The notes: generated from the letters alone by a model not told the origin. 64,000 nucleotides of DNA from Promethearchaeota archaeon (GCA_008080735.1 SHMW01000007.1:21315-85314); one strand, 5' to 3'; positions 17,894-27,187 are shown, counted from the stretch's first letter. Numbers and translations are program-made.

Positions 17894-18552
17894 TGATGAA
17901 AAATATCGACTTTTCAGAGGATATACGAAACAAGATTAGGGGGATTTTTGATAAGGTCCATTCAGGCGAGATTTCTTTACTTAATTATGAATTAGTCCCG
18001 ATTTTTCAAGAATTAAAAGATTCTCTGAATACTTCAAATCTGAATAATTATTCCAAGACCTATGTGGAAGCATGTAATCTTCTCGATAAAAAATTTGAAG
18101 AATTAAAAGAATTACTATACTCATTGGATGAGGAGAAAAAGTTTACAGAATACCTCGAATCAGAACCATCCGATAGTGAAATTTCAGCATTATTTACAGA
18201 TTGTTGGATAAAAACGTTTCATTCTCCGATCTTATCATATAATTTTCTTGAGGAAAGTAAGGATAGATTAATACGAGAAAGAACTTCTCCATTGGTAATT
18301 GAGCATTTACAAGCAGAGAAATCTAATGAGAAATTCATCTTAGAATTACCTAAGCACAAATTTACCGAAAAGATGATGAATTTTTTTGATGCTATTAAAG
18401 ATAAATTACCGTGTTCTTTCTATGAGGTTTTTGAGGAGGAAACCAACCAATTAGAATTATATAAACAGTTTGTCTATCTCTTGCATCTTCTTCAGATAGG
18501 AAAGATTCAATATCAAATGGAGACTAACACACTCTATTTAGGAGGCGTATAA
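17893..18552 (+). CDS. scpA: ScpA-like kleisin subunit of SMC complex
   Basis: The 219-residue product begins one base inside the smc stop (TGATG) and ends one base before scpB. The N-terminal helices (VHSGEISLLNYELVPIFQEL) fit the kleisin segment that binds the SMC neck. The C-terminal 60 residues form a winged helix typical of the ScpA end that binds the SMC cap (FVYLLHLLQIGKIQYQ). Overall similarity to ScpA is weak by eye, and assignment rests heavily on position between smc and scpB-like genes. Confidence 0.7.
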   Translation: MMKNIDFSEDIRNKIRGIFDKVHSGEISLLNYELVPIFQELKDSLNTSNLNNYSKTYVEACNLLDKKFEELKELLYSLDEEKKFTEYLESEPSDSEISALFTDCWIKTFHSPILSYNFLEESKDRLIRERTSPLVIEHLQAEKSNEKFILELPKHKFTEKMMNFFDAIKDKLPCSFYEVFEEETNQLELYKQFVYLLHLLQIGKIQYQMETNTLYLGGV

Positions 18553-18553
18553 T

Positions 18554-19078
18554 ATGAATGAGTTTTCTATATTGATGAATCTCCTTAGTAATAGGATTAG
18601 TAAAAATCAAATAGGTGCCACCAAGCAAGAACTTATGGAAGCTCTAAATTTGAGAAAAGATAAGGATGCATATTATTTTCAAGAATTGCTTTCGCAATTA
18701 TCGAATTATATCGAGCCCCTAGGACTTTATGTTCGGTTCAATCCAGTGGATCATCACTGGTTTATATCCCATGATTTTAAAACCTCTAACCTATTGTCAG
18801 CGAATCCATTTCAAGATAAACCGAAATTAGCTGCAACTTTATTCTGTGTTTTGGTTGCATGCTTGAAAAGCTCGGGTTCCGCGAAAGTAAAGGATATAAA
18901 GGAGTTGCGGAAAAAAAAGGGGGTACTCCGTGATTTAAAGAAATTAGAAGAGGAGGGATATATTTTACTTGACGATGAAGAAAAGCAAGTTATATTAACG
19001 CCATTAATCGGATATCAATTAGATATTCAAAAATTATTTGTTAAGCTCTCTCTCAAATTAAAAGAGGAAAAGGAATAA
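18554..19078 (+). CDS. scpB: ScpB-like winged-helix subunit of SMC complex
   Basis: This 174-residue protein has two winged-helix units. The first is residues 1-75, with ATKQELMEALNL and then a wing (RFNPVDHHWFIS). The second is residues about 85-155, with KLAATLFCVLVACLKSSGSAKVKDIKELR. This is the tandem architecture of ScpB, the dimeric partner of ScpA. The start ATG lies one base after the scpA stop with GGAGG upstream. The order AAA-like, SMC, ScpA, ScpB makes an apparently complete operon. Confidence 0.76.
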   Translation: MNEFSILMNLLSNRISKNQIGATKQELMEALNLRKDKDAYYFQELLSQLSNYIEPLGLYVRFNPVDHHWFISHDFKTSNLLSANPFQDKPKLAATLFCVLVACLKSSGSAKVKDIKELRKKKGVLRDLKKLEEEGYILLDDEEKQVILTPLIGYQLDIQKLFVKLSLKLKEEKE

Positions 19079-19103
19079 AAACTATAAAAAATCTTAGCTT
19101 GGC

Positions 19104-19742
19104 TTATTTGACTGAGATTTGTAGGATCATCTCGGCGACATGATCGTTGTAGGTCTGAACATCTTCAAATCCTTCTATTTGCTCGGCGCAAGTTATAAAG
19201 AATTCCTTCACATTGATTTTCCTTTTCGAAAAGAAATCGGTAATTTTTCCTTTCAGCTCCTCTAGTTTTTCATTCCGATTAGGATCATCTTTCAATAAGT
19301 CAAGCTTGTTAATAGCAATATATATATTTTCCGGAAAAAACCTGACATCGTTAAAAAATTTAAATTGTTTCTCAATATCTCTGTCAAGGGCAAATACAGC
19401 TATAATTTGCGTAGCTATTCTGCTAATGGTTATTACGCCCATTTTAATTACTGCACGCGACACGTCCCCGCCCGGAGCAAAGATCGTATGAGCTTTATTG
19501 GTGTCATCTTCCCTAAATACAACACGGTTGGGATGGATTGTTTTTGTTTCTTTCTCATTCAATTTGTTTTCTTTATTTCCACCTGGAAGTGTTGCCTCTC
19601 CCGAAAAGTCCGTTTTTACTACAATACATTTTTTTCCTCCCTCTACATTTTCAATATCTCCTTTATTAAGATACCGGACAAACATACGTAATATAGAGGT
19701 TTTCCCCACACTCACGTCTCCTAATAAGCCAATATTTACCAT
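19104..19742 (-). CDS. Small GTPase of the Ras-like superfamily (divergent)
   Basis: This 212-residue protein has G1 GDVSVGKTS at the N terminus, an unusually long switch I loop, a G3 equivalent reading FAPGGD instead of DxxGQ, G4 NKLD and a possible G5 (FITCAE). The catalytic Gln is absent, so GTP turnover may depend on a partner. Such divergent Rup/MglA-like GTPases are typical of Asgard genomes. It lies 49 bp behind the 274-residue unknown gene on the same strand. No lipidation motif is seen. Confidence 0.82.
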   Translation of the reverse strand: MVNIGLLGDVSVGKTSILRMFVRYLNKGDIENVEGGKKCIVVKTDFSGEATLPGGNKENKLNEKETKTIHPNRVVFREDDTNKAHTIFAPGGDVSRAVIKMGVITISRIATQIIAVFALDRDIEKQFKFFNDVRFFPENIYIAINKLDLLKDDPNRNEKLEELKGKITDFFSKRKINVKEFFITCAEQIEGFEDVQTYNDHVAEMILQISVK

Positions 19743-19791
19743 ACTATTATACCTCCTTTTGTCCTTGTTTTTTTAAGTTTATTTCTTATCA

Positions 19792-20616
19792 TTATAACTC
19801 ATCTCCGAGAAGTTTTCTTAATAATGTCTCATAATCTTCAATGAGAAACTGTTCGAGAAACGCATTGTTATGAGCATGAATGAGCGCGATGAGAACTTCC
19901 TTTAGGTTTTTTGCTTTTTTTACATACTTTACAAGATTTTCTGGAGAAATTTCCCTATCAAATTCTCTTGTGGCTTCTTCGAATCCAAAATTTTCTCTTG
20001 GTGGCAACGAATCGAAAAATCCAAACGCCGTATATCCTTCAAATTGGAAAAATACAAAAAACCTTGATTTGATAGATTTTATAATATTTGTAAGATATAC
20101 TGAGGGATATAATTCTCCCAGAATAAGCTCATCATCTTGTTGGATTACGAAGTAGGGTGAGATCGGAGAGACTTGCTTTCCATACATTTCTTTAGGGGGC
20201 AATGAGATAAAAGGAAGTTTTTCGGAAATTATCGCCCATAAATCTTCTCGCTTTTTTTCAAGTAGAATTTCCTTTACCTCTTGATATGCATAATAAAAAT
20301 CTGATTGTAATGATAATAAAGAACTAAGATATACGGAAAGAGAAGCGAAGGTTGCCTCTAAAAGTGGGCGTCTTCCACTGTCCTTTGCTGAGGGTTTCGC
20401 TGCTCCTTTCCAAGCTCTTAAAGCAGAGTAAGCAAATCCTTGGACGTCGAAGAACCCGCCACTCAGAAAGATAAATGAAGGAGATTCTCCTTCCTCGTCA
20501 GTGAGAATCTCGCTGGCTTTTTCAGTTAAAGCGTTCTCCAAATCGTCAACATTATACTCACTATGTATTTTCGGCATAATTAAGTATGTATCATCTTTTT
20601 TCGCCAAGATAAACAC
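19792..20616 (-). CDS. Uncharacterised GTPase-operon protein (274 aa)
   Basis: I do not recognise a family. The product is soluble and begins with a beta hairpin (MFILAKKDDTYLIMPKIHSEY). A middle beta-rich stretch (SRFFVFFQFEGYTAFGFFDSLPP) resembles a longin/roadblock-like platform, and the C terminus is helical and acidic. It precedes a divergent small GTPase by 49 bp, so it is a candidate regulator (GEF- or GAP-like) or effector of it. That role is inferred from position only. Confidence 0.55.
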   Translation of the reverse strand: MFILAKKDDTYLIMPKIHSEYNVDDLENALTEKASEILTDEEGESPSFIFLSGGFFDVQGFAYSALRAWKGAAKPSAKDSGRRPLLEATFASLSVYLSSLLSLQSDFYYAYQEVKEILLEKKREDLWAIISEKLPFISLPPKEMYGKQVSPISPYFVIQQDDELILGELYPSVYLTNIIKSIKSRFFVFFQFEGYTAFGFFDSLPPRENFGFEEATREFDREISPENLVKYVKKAKNLKEVLIALIHAHNNAFLEQFLIEDYETLLRKLLGDEL

Positions 20617-20882
20617 AACCTTTAGTGTTAATAGAGTTTATATTTACATTTAATAATACTTTATTGATTTTAAAGAACTTGTATTATTTTGATTAAACAT
20701 AATAATATTATATAAGAAGAATAAAAGCAACTCTATTTAATTTTTATTATCATAATAAAGAATCTAAAACGATTTGCAGCATACCTAAAGCCTTAAAAAA
20801 TCGGAAGCTTAGCATTCACTCATAGTGAAATTTTGAGGGATATTTTTAATTCTAAGTGAGGAGTATGATTAGCATTAAAAAA

Positions 20883-21455
20883 TTAGGTTTCTATCAATTC
20901 TTTCACTTTTTCAGTGATTAAGTCGTAATTTTTTATTGATTTGAGATTATTTACAAGTATTCGCTCGATAATGTCGGTATTCTTAAAATATTGATATTCG
21001 AGAGATAAGTCGGGGTTATTTTCTTTAATTTCCAATAATGCGCCTTTTAAGAATGTTTTGATAAATTTTTCCGAGGTCTCTTGAATGTGGAGATCCTCGG
21101 GGTTCAAGAATTTAATCTCGACTTTATTCATATCAACTAAATTTAATATTGCTAAGAGCTCATCTTTTTGATCTTTATTACAGAATATTTTTCGTTTTAT
21201 CTTCGTACCTTTCATTTTTTCTTCCGGAACAGACTCTGTAAAATAATCATCTGCGGTTTTTGATAAGATTTGATCTGCACTCTTAAATGACTTATCAGAG
21301 ATAACGGTATTGAGATCGTTTAGTATTTCCCGAATTTCTTCAATTTCTTCTTTTAATTCTTCAAGTTGTTCTTTCTTTTTATAATAGAGTTCGCGAAGAG
21401 CAGAAAGCACTTTTGTAAGATGTTCCATCTCGTTATTTTTTTCTTGAGGCAACAT
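20883..21455 (-). CDS. Coiled-coil protein of unknown function (190 aa)
   Basis: Residues 10-55 form a strong coiled coil (KKKEQLEELKEEIEEIREIL). The remaining 110 residues look like a small alpha/beta domain (FCNKDQKDELLAILNLVDMNKVEIKFLNP). This is the coiled coil plus globular domain layout seen in Asgard trafficking- or cytoskeleton-like proteins, but no specific family is recognised. It stands alone between the GTPase pair and the divergent ATP-grasp gene. Confidence 0.6.
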   Translation of the reverse strand: MLPQEKNNEMEHLTKVLSALRELYYKKKEQLEELKEEIEEIREILNDLNTVISDKSFKSADQILSKTADDYFTESVPEEKMKGTKIKRKIFCNKDQKDELLAILNLVDMNKVEIKFLNPEDLHIQETSEKFIKTFLKGALLEIKENNPDLSLEYQYFKNTDIIERILVNNLKSIKNYDLITEKVKELIET

Positions 21456-21556
21456 TATCAGTGAATATCCTTTAGTTAAATTAAAAATTTAATTATTTAT
21501 AAAAATACACTTGTAACAAAATAAGTAATTTATGAATAATTTTACCAGTTGATGCT

Positions 21557-22423
21557 ATGAAAAAAACAATGATAATAACGCCCAAACCAGAAGACCCCGA
21601 AGTTCAACTCTTAACGCATGAATTACAGCAAAGAGGATATGAAGTCATTCATTTCATTCCCGCAAACGTAAGAGCTAATATTTACCACTTCCACGAACGA
21701 TTTGAGGATCTTAATCCTCATGCAGCATTGGTACGGGGATTCGGTGCTGCCGCCACGCAAAAGATCTTTTTTCGCCTTGATTTACTAAGTGCAATGGAAG
21801 AGCTTGGAATGCGTTTGATAAATTCCCGTGAATCGTTAGAGATCGCCAGCGATAAGTTCCTCTCGTCAATCTTTCTACAAAACCATCAAATCCCCACACC
21901 AGAAACAATTATTTGTGAAGAAGCCGAGGATGCACTAAAAGGATTTGAAGAATTAGGGGGTGATGTTATTTTGAAACCATTATACGGGTCCAAGGGGATT
22001 GGCATCACTCGTTTAAATGATAGAGCATTTGCTGAGAATGTGATCTATGCATTAAGTGAGCTTAATGAAGTATTCTATTTACAAGAATTTGTGGAACACA
22101 ATAACAGGGACATACGTGTTCTCGTGTTGGGAGATAGAGCTGTTGCTGGGATGTACCGCATAAGTGATAATTGGAAGACCAACATCTATGCAGGGGCTAC
22201 CATGGAACCTATTGAATTAAACAGCGAATTGATAAAGCTTTCAATTAATGCGGCTCAAGCCGTAAAAACGGAAATCGCCGGAGTTGACATTATTGAAAGT
22301 GAGGAGGGGTATCAAGTACTTGAAGTTAATTCGATACCTGGATTTACGGCGCTTCAGAAAGTCACAGATATAGATTTGACAAAGGAAATAATCGATTACT
22401 TTCTAATCCATGCTATAGAATAA
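21557..22423 (+). CDS. RimK-family ATP-grasp ligase
   Basis: This 288-residue protein has an N-terminal pre-ATP-grasp domain and the ATP-grasp core: ILKPLYGSKGIG (lysine and glycine-rich loop), YLQEFVEH, DIRVLVLGD, and the metal-binding VDIIES and LEVNSIPGF at the end. RimK relatives add glutamate or amino acids to proteins or cofactors. In archaea the group includes MptN and CofF, which glutamylate tetrahydromethanopterin and F420, and LysX-type carriers. No neighbour decides among these. The length is normal for the family. Confidence 0.9.
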   Translation: MKKTMIITPKPEDPEVQLLTHELQQRGYEVIHFIPANVRANIYHFHERFEDLNPHAALVRGFGAAATQKIFFRLDLLSAMEELGMRLINSRESLEIASDKFLSSIFLQNHQIPTPETIICEEAEDALKGFEELGGDVILKPLYGSKGIGITRLNDRAFAENVIYALSELNEVFYLQEFVEHNNRDIRVLVLGDRAVAGMYRISDNWKTNIYAGATMEPIELNSELIKLSINAAQAVKTEIAGVDIIESEEGYQVLEVNSIPGFTALQKVTDIDLTKEIIDYFLIHAIE

Positions 22424-22477
22424 GAGTTTAATTAAAAATAAGAAATAGAGAAAGAAAATAAAAATTAGAGGTTATGT

Positions 22478-22837
22478 TTAAAGTTCATCGATTATACCGA
22501 TAAGCGAAGCGATAATCGTAAGGGCGCAAGCCCAGATTCCCGCCCCGAAAATGATTAGTAGGACGCCGAGAATGAATATGAATAACCAATGAAACGGTAA
22601 AGGGTCATCGGGTTTGATAGCAGTCAAAATAGTCGCAAAACAGACGAGTATACCGATAATTCCAATGACGACCGCACCTATTACATCTCCAAATTGAACA
22701 CCTTGATATATAGGATATAAATTAAATGAAGGCAGTCCAAAAATTGCTGCTAAGGCAAGAATAATCGTGGCAAGGCCAACGAGACCTCCTACAATCATCA
22801 AAAATTTCATTATTCCATCATTTTTATAATGTGCCAT
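22478..22837 (-). CDS. Small four-helix membrane protein
   Basis: This 119-residue protein has four evenly spaced hydrophobic segments and short charged loops (TAIKPDDPLPFHW). There is no recognised domain. The ATG is preceded by GAGGGT (minus strand). It is convergent with the ATP-grasp gene. The pattern is like archaeal DUF-type tetraspan proteins of unknown role. Confidence 0.62.
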   Translation of the reverse strand: MAHYKNDGIMKFLMIVGGLVGLATIILALAAIFGLPSFNLYPIYQGVQFGDVIGAVVIGIIGILVCFATILTAIKPDDPLPFHWLFIFILGVLLIIFGAGIWACALTIIASLIGIIDEL

Positions 22838-22978
22838 ACAAATACCCTCTTTTATTTGAAATCTGTTGTATTATTGAATTTTAAATTTTAAAGACATTTA
22901 AGATTTTCCTTCAAAGAATTTAAATCTTCTTTTTAACATTAATGTATAATCGAATATAATCCTGTATTAGAAATCTTT

Positions 22979-23533
22979 TCATTCATAGAGGCTTTTATTA
23001 ATACGTGGCAAGAGGGCACAAATCACAGCATCTTTTAATATATCAATTCGGTTGATAGCATTTTTGCTCAAATATCCTATAGCGCCATTTTCTCGCTTAA
23101 GATTTTCATTATTAGCTATTTCTCCCATGATATGTCCAATTTCTTTTTTATTGAAAAGAACTTTATTAATTACTTTTTTGGGATATTCAAATCCAATTCC
23201 CGATCCAATAGTAATTTTCCGATGTTCGTCCATAATAACGCAAAATTGAAAATCCATATAATTAGAAGGTGCTATTGGAATCTTAACTAACCCAGCTTCA
23301 ATCCCAATTCCATAATGTGGTGGACTAGCGTTAGAATCCTCTATTAGAGGGGTTAGGGCTTGTTGAGCGCGGTTTTGGGCTCCTAAAAGTATGCTGTCTA
23401 ATCCGATGGGTTGATTGGGAACATTCGATTCAGCCTCAATATAAGATACTCTAAAGTCCTCAAAATAAAGCCCAAAAGCTAGTCTTACCGCATCGATCTT
23501 AACCGGATTAAGAGATCCCACGCAAATATTCAT
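22979..23533 (-). CDS. Inosine/xanthosine triphosphatase, YjjX/DUF84 family
   Basis: The 184-residue product opens with the family signature SLNPVKIDAVRLAF, then ESNVPNQPIGLDSILLGAQNRA and GIGIEAGLV, followed by GFEYP. YjjX-type enzymes hydrolyse non-canonical ITP and XTP. The gene lies 20 bp behind a Maf-like gene, so two nucleotide-pool sanitising enzymes appear to share one message. The length matches the family. Confidence 0.88.
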   Translation of the reverse strand: MNICVGSLNPVKIDAVRLAFGLYFEDFRVSYIEAESNVPNQPIGLDSILLGAQNRAQQALTPLIEDSNASPPHYGIGIEAGLVKIPIAPSNYMDFQFCVIMDEHRKITIGSGIGFEYPKKVINKVLFNKKEIGHIMGEIANNENLKRENGAIGYLSKNAINRIDILKDAVICALLPRINKSLYE

Positions 23534-23553
23534 ATAATTATCAAATGTGTAAA

Positions 23554-24168
23554 TTATATATTATATTTAAATAGATTCACATTAAATTCTTCTTTAAGAA
23601 TTGCGTATAATTTTTGCACAGGTAGCCCAAGAACATTCGAATAGGAACCTTTGATAGATTCTATAAATAAGCTTGCCCTCTCTCTTATTGAATATGCTCC
23701 TGCTCTTCCTTTCCATTCTCTTGTTTTGATATAATCCCATATTTCTTCATCATTCAAATTTAAAAATGTCACTTCTGTCTCATCATAATCTACAATCAGC
23801 CTATTGCTGCCAAGCTTAAGAACCGCCATACCCGTGATAAGGAGATGTGAGCGCCCCATTAATTTTTGCAAAATTGAGAATGCTTCCATATCATCTTGAG
23901 CTTTTCCCATTATATCTTGGCCTAAAACAACGACAGTGTCCGCCGCGATAATGAGAGAATTTTTATTTTCTTTTAAAACCTTTTGTTCGACAGCTAACGC
24001 TTTTTCTTTTGCTAATTTTTGAACTAGTATATAAGGATTTTTGATTTTTTCCTTATAATGAGTTTCGCTAATATTTGATGGAATTATTTTAAAAGGAATT
24101 TTAATCCTTAATAATAATGCTTTTCTATCAATTGAATGTGATGCTAAAATTATGGTTTCAATAGTCAT
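23554..24168 (-). CDS. maf: Maf-like nucleoside triphosphate pyrophosphatase
   Basis: This 204-residue protein matches Maf/YhdE: IILASHSIDRKALL at the start (usually LASxSPRR), LAKEKALAV, AADTVVVL, GKAQD and the late GRAGAYSIRERASLFIESIKGSYSNVLGLP. These enzymes hydrolyse dTTP, UTP or modified nucleotides to monophosphates. The SPRR element is altered to SIDR, which may change base specificity. It is followed by the YjjX-type gene. Confidence 0.9.
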   Translation of the reverse strand: MTIETIILASHSIDRKALLLRIKIPFKIIPSNISETHYKEKIKNPYILVQKLAKEKALAVEQKVLKENKNSLIIAADTVVVLGQDIMGKAQDDMEAFSILQKLMGRSHLLITGMAVLKLGSNRLIVDYDETEVTFLNLNDEEIWDYIKTREWKGRAGAYSIRERASLFIESIKGSYSNVLGLPVQKLYAILKEEFNVNLFKYNI

Positions 24169-24323
24169 GCCCTTCTGCGTTTATTGTTTATTCTTAGTTA
24201 AGGAATTCCCAAATCTAAATGTTTTTAATTCTCCCATAAAAAACGTTTTACTTATTTGGCAAGGTCAAAAACCAAATATGATATTTAGAAAAAGAATAAA
24301 ACTATAAAATACTGAAAATATGG

Positions 24324-24617
24324 TTATCCTCCGAAATAGATATAAAGAAACGTCAAATCATCACCATCTTGTAAAGTTTTATATAAAAATTTCTCATCTC
24401 GAAAATTATGCCCGTTTACGATAATTGATAAAAATTTACTTAGTTCTTCTTTTTGGTGTTTGTCCCATATGAGCTTTGCAAATTCTTCTCCATATTTTTC
24501 TGTTAAAAAATCAATAAGTTCCTTTATAGTAATTTTTTCATCAAAATCGATTTCCTCCTTTAATTTTTCCGTAAGTTCATTAAAAGGGGGTTCGTAATTT
24601 AAATCTAATGAAATCAA
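24324..24617 (-). CDS. MoaD/ThiS-type beta-grasp protein ending in Gly-Gly
   Basis: This 97-residue protein has a beta-grasp pattern: an N-terminal strand, the helix ITIKELIDFLTEKYG, the strand LSIIVNGHNF, then LQDGDDLTFLYIYFGG. The exposed terminal GG is the adenylation and thiocarboxylation site of sulfur carriers and of ubiquitin-like modifiers such as SAMP and Urm1. The VNG and DGDDL elements are typical MoaD positions. No E1-like or Moa gene is nearby, so either a molybdopterin/sulfur carrier role or a protein-modifier role remains possible. Confidence 0.8.
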   Translation of the reverse strand: MISLDLNYEPPFNELTEKLKEEIDFDEKITIKELIDFLTEKYGEEFAKLIWDKHQKEELSKFLSIIVNGHNFRDEKFLYKTLQDGDDLTFLYIYFGG

Positions 24618-24802
24618 TTTACCTCATCCAATTCGCTAATTTAATTTCTATTTTTAAAAGTTTGTAAAAATTTAAATTTTTTACCTAAATCAGCTATAAG
24701 TTGTTTCGCAGATTTTTTTCTAAATAATCAGTCTTTATTAAGTCCACAATAGACAAATTATAAAACTTAAGGTCATGTAATTAAATAGTTGAAGGTGAAG
24801 AT

Positions 24803-25810
24803 ATGGCAAAAGTATTTTTTGTTTCAAAAGATAATGTCCGGGATGCCTGGCTAAGCGCGATTGGGAAGGTCCTCTTCGAAGGGGATGAGATTAAAACAGA
24901 ATATGACAAACTAGAAGATCCTCCCTCTAAGGATGCAACGGTTCTAATTGAAATAAAAAAGCCCATGAGTAAACCGATTAAACGCAGAGATAAATTAGTG
25001 AAGATTAAATCCAAGTTTGGAAATTCCTACGAGGTCTACGGTTGTATGGCAGATACATATTTAATCGGTTCTATACAGAGTGGCTATATTGAAGAGATTC
25101 TGGAAGGAATTAATGATCATTTCCTCTATGAGTCTGGGTTAAGCTTTCCCTATTCTTATCATGACAGAGTTTTTAATTATGTCCCCTATTCTTTGGAGGA
25201 TACCATTCATATGAATTATGATGTGAGCATAATTGACAAAGATTCGGTTAAAAGACATCAAAAATTACATGAAACTGACAAGATTATAAAAAAGGAAGAT
25301 TCAATCATTTGGAAACTAAAGAACGGATTGGAGTTCGATCTTGGCAAGGAGATTTCTGAACAAATTGGTATTGATAAGATCCCAATAGGAATTTTGAATT
25401 TTCCGAAAGTAAACCAAATGGAGTACATCATAAATAAACTTAAAGAGAAGCCGTATAGTAGAAGGGCTCAAGCGATAACGTGGCGCCCTTTAATAGATCC
25501 ATATCATCACGATCCTCCTTGTCTCCAAAGAATCTGGATGCGAATTAAGAATGAGCGACTTATCATGCAGACTACATGGAGGAGCCGAGATCTATTCCGC
25601 GCTTGGGAAGCAAATGTGAACGGAATGATTCGATTCCAATATATGGTTGCTGATAGATTGGGGGTGGAAATGGGGCATTATTTAGATTTTAGTAATTCAC
25701 TTCACATTTATGGAAATACTATAGCGGAAATTAAAGATATTCTTACAAGAATGCGCAATAAAGATGAATTACCCGAAGAAGTTATTAGATTAATCGAGAA
25801 TAATAAATAA
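24803..25810 (+). CDS. thyA: Archaeal-type thymidylate synthase
   Basis: This 335-residue protein carries the ThyA landmarks in archaeal form: YSRRAQAITWRP, the catalytic Cys in DPPCLQRIWMRI, RSRD for phosphate binding and LDFSNSLHIYG at the end. The enzyme methylates dUMP to dTMP with methylene-folate or a pterin analogue. The N-terminal 180 residues differ from bacterial ThyA, as in the archaeal group. GAAGGTGAAG precedes the ATG. Confidence 0.88.
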   Translation: MAKVFFVSKDNVRDAWLSAIGKVLFEGDEIKTEYDKLEDPPSKDATVLIEIKKPMSKPIKRRDKLVKIKSKFGNSYEVYGCMADTYLIGSIQSGYIEEILEGINDHFLYESGLSFPYSYHDRVFNYVPYSLEDTIHMNYDVSIIDKDSVKRHQKLHETDKIIKKEDSIIWKLKNGLEFDLGKEISEQIGIDKIPIGILNFPKVNQMEYIINKLKEKPYSRRAQAITWRPLIDPYHHDPPCLQRIWMRIKNERLIMQTTWRSRDLFRAWEANVNGMIRFQYMVADRLGVEMGHYLDFSNSLHIYGNTIAEIKDILTRMRNKDELPEEVIRLIENNK

Positions 25811-25813
25811 AAT

Positions 25814-26569
25814 TTAGAAGATTCTTGGAAAGACTTTTTTGGTGTTTTTTTCGATTTGCGACTCTAAGACTCCTATATCAATTTTTTTTATAGCGGCAAT
25901 TTTTGCTAATACATCCTTTATCATTTTGGGAGTCCCAATCTGTCCGGAATATTTTACGGGGCCATCACTTTCCAAAAGTAAATGCTTCTGGTCGACTAAT
26001 TCTACAACCTTTTTTACAGGTGGGGAGTATGAGATTGCTGGAGTAATTGAGAAATAATACCCTCGTTCGATACCCAATTTTAACAATTCATCTGGACCAG
26101 AGTACCAATGAATATTAACTTCGGGGAGTTTATAAGAGGATAATAATTCAAAAATTTCCTTTTCCGCTCCTTTCGTATGGAGGTTTACGGGTAATGTAAG
26201 TTCTTGAGCTAAGGAAAGCATTTTTTTAAAAATCTTCGTTTGGATGGGATAAAGAGACCTATCCTTGACGAAATAGTGGTCTAAACCTATCTCACCAATG
26301 GCACATATCTTATTGCTGTTTTCCCTAATAAATTCAATTACTTTATCCAAATTTTGGTCGATTTCCTTATTCATTTTAACCTCTTCGGGATGAATTCCTA
26401 AAGCAGGATAGATCGTATCATAATTCTCAGAGATCTCTATAACTCGAGCCAAGCTCGTTTGACTCATTCCAACAGAAATAATTTTATGTACTCCCGCTTT
26501 TTTAGCGTCTGCCACTATCTCATCTAAATTAAGATACAAATTCGCATGGCAATGGATATCTACTAGCAT
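25814..26569 (-). CDS. TatD-family metal-dependent hydrolase
   Basis: The 251-residue TIM-barrel protein starts DIHCHANLY (metal-binding H-x-H), has GIHPEEV, the bridging Glu in IGEIGLDHY, NLHTKGA and the final LLLESDGPV aspartate. TatD enzymes are 3'-5' DNases or D-tyrosyl-tRNA deacylase-like hydrolases. It is convergent with thyA, only 3 bp from its stop. Confidence 0.9.
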   Translation of the reverse strand: MLVDIHCHANLYLNLDEIVADAKKAGVHKIISVGMSQTSLARVIEISENYDTIYPALGIHPEEVKMNKEIDQNLDKVIEFIRENSNKICAIGEIGLDHYFVKDRSLYPIQTKIFKKMLSLAQELTLPVNLHTKGAEKEIFELLSSYKLPEVNIHWYSGPDELLKLGIERGYYFSITPAISYSPPVKKVVELVDQKHLLLESDGPVKYSGQIGTPKMIKDVLAKIAAIKKIDIGVLESQIEKNTKKVFPRIF

Positions 26570-26699
26570 TTTTTACTTTTCGCGTTTTTTTATGATATTG
26601 CTAATGTAGGGTGTCAAATAAGCTTCTACTTAAAAATAATTTAAAAATGGAGAATTAAGTCCTCCTTGAAGGGTTTTGAGTTAGTCTACCTATAAACTA

Positions 26700-27035
26700 T
26701 TAAAAATTATTTACCTTCTCTCGTAATTGAGTAATCTGCATTACGAGTTGAAACTTTTTGCGTTTATTATAATTATTGGTTTCCAAAATATCTCTCAGAT
26801 CATTTAATTGTTTAATGAAATAATTCTTTAAATCTTCCTTGGTTACATGACCTAAAAGCTTAGGAAGGGGTTTTATTTTATCTAACTTTTTTTCTCGCAA
26901 TTGAGAAATTGCTTTTGCCATCTGTGCTTGAATTCCCTTGGAATCTGTTGATTCATTGAGTTCTAAAGAATCAAAAGAGACTTGTAATCCATCTATAAAT
27001 GCTTGAAGATCCTCGATTTCGACCTGATCAGACAT
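26700..27035 (-). CDS. Helical hypothetical protein (111 aa)
   Basis: The product is soluble, almost fully helical and charged (AQMAKAISQLREKKLDKIKPLP, VMQITQLREKVNNF), with no cysteines and no known motif. An acidic N-terminal third leads into a basic middle. It may be a small coiled-coil partner protein. It lies between tatD and the HAD gene with its own AT-rich promoter. Confidence 0.5.
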   Translation of the reverse strand: MSDQVEIEDLQAFIDGLQVSFDSLELNESTDSKGIQAQMAKAISQLREKKLDKIKPLPKLLGHVTKEDLKNYFIKQLNDLRDILETNNYNKRKKFQLVMQITQLREKVNNF

Positions 27036-27187
27036 CAGTAATATATTCTTATCAATTAAAATAAATTAAATTTCTTATTTATTCTTAAGAAATTCATTAA
27101 TTTAATTTTTGTTAAATCTAGCTAAAGCCTTTTTTGTCTTTCATAAATCAAAATTAAAGAAATTTTTTTTTTTTTAACAAGAGCGGA

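Noticed and set aside
19213-19776. Three overlapping plus-strand ORFs opposite the small GTPase
   Set aside because: They are shadows of the GTPase gene, which has clear G motifs.
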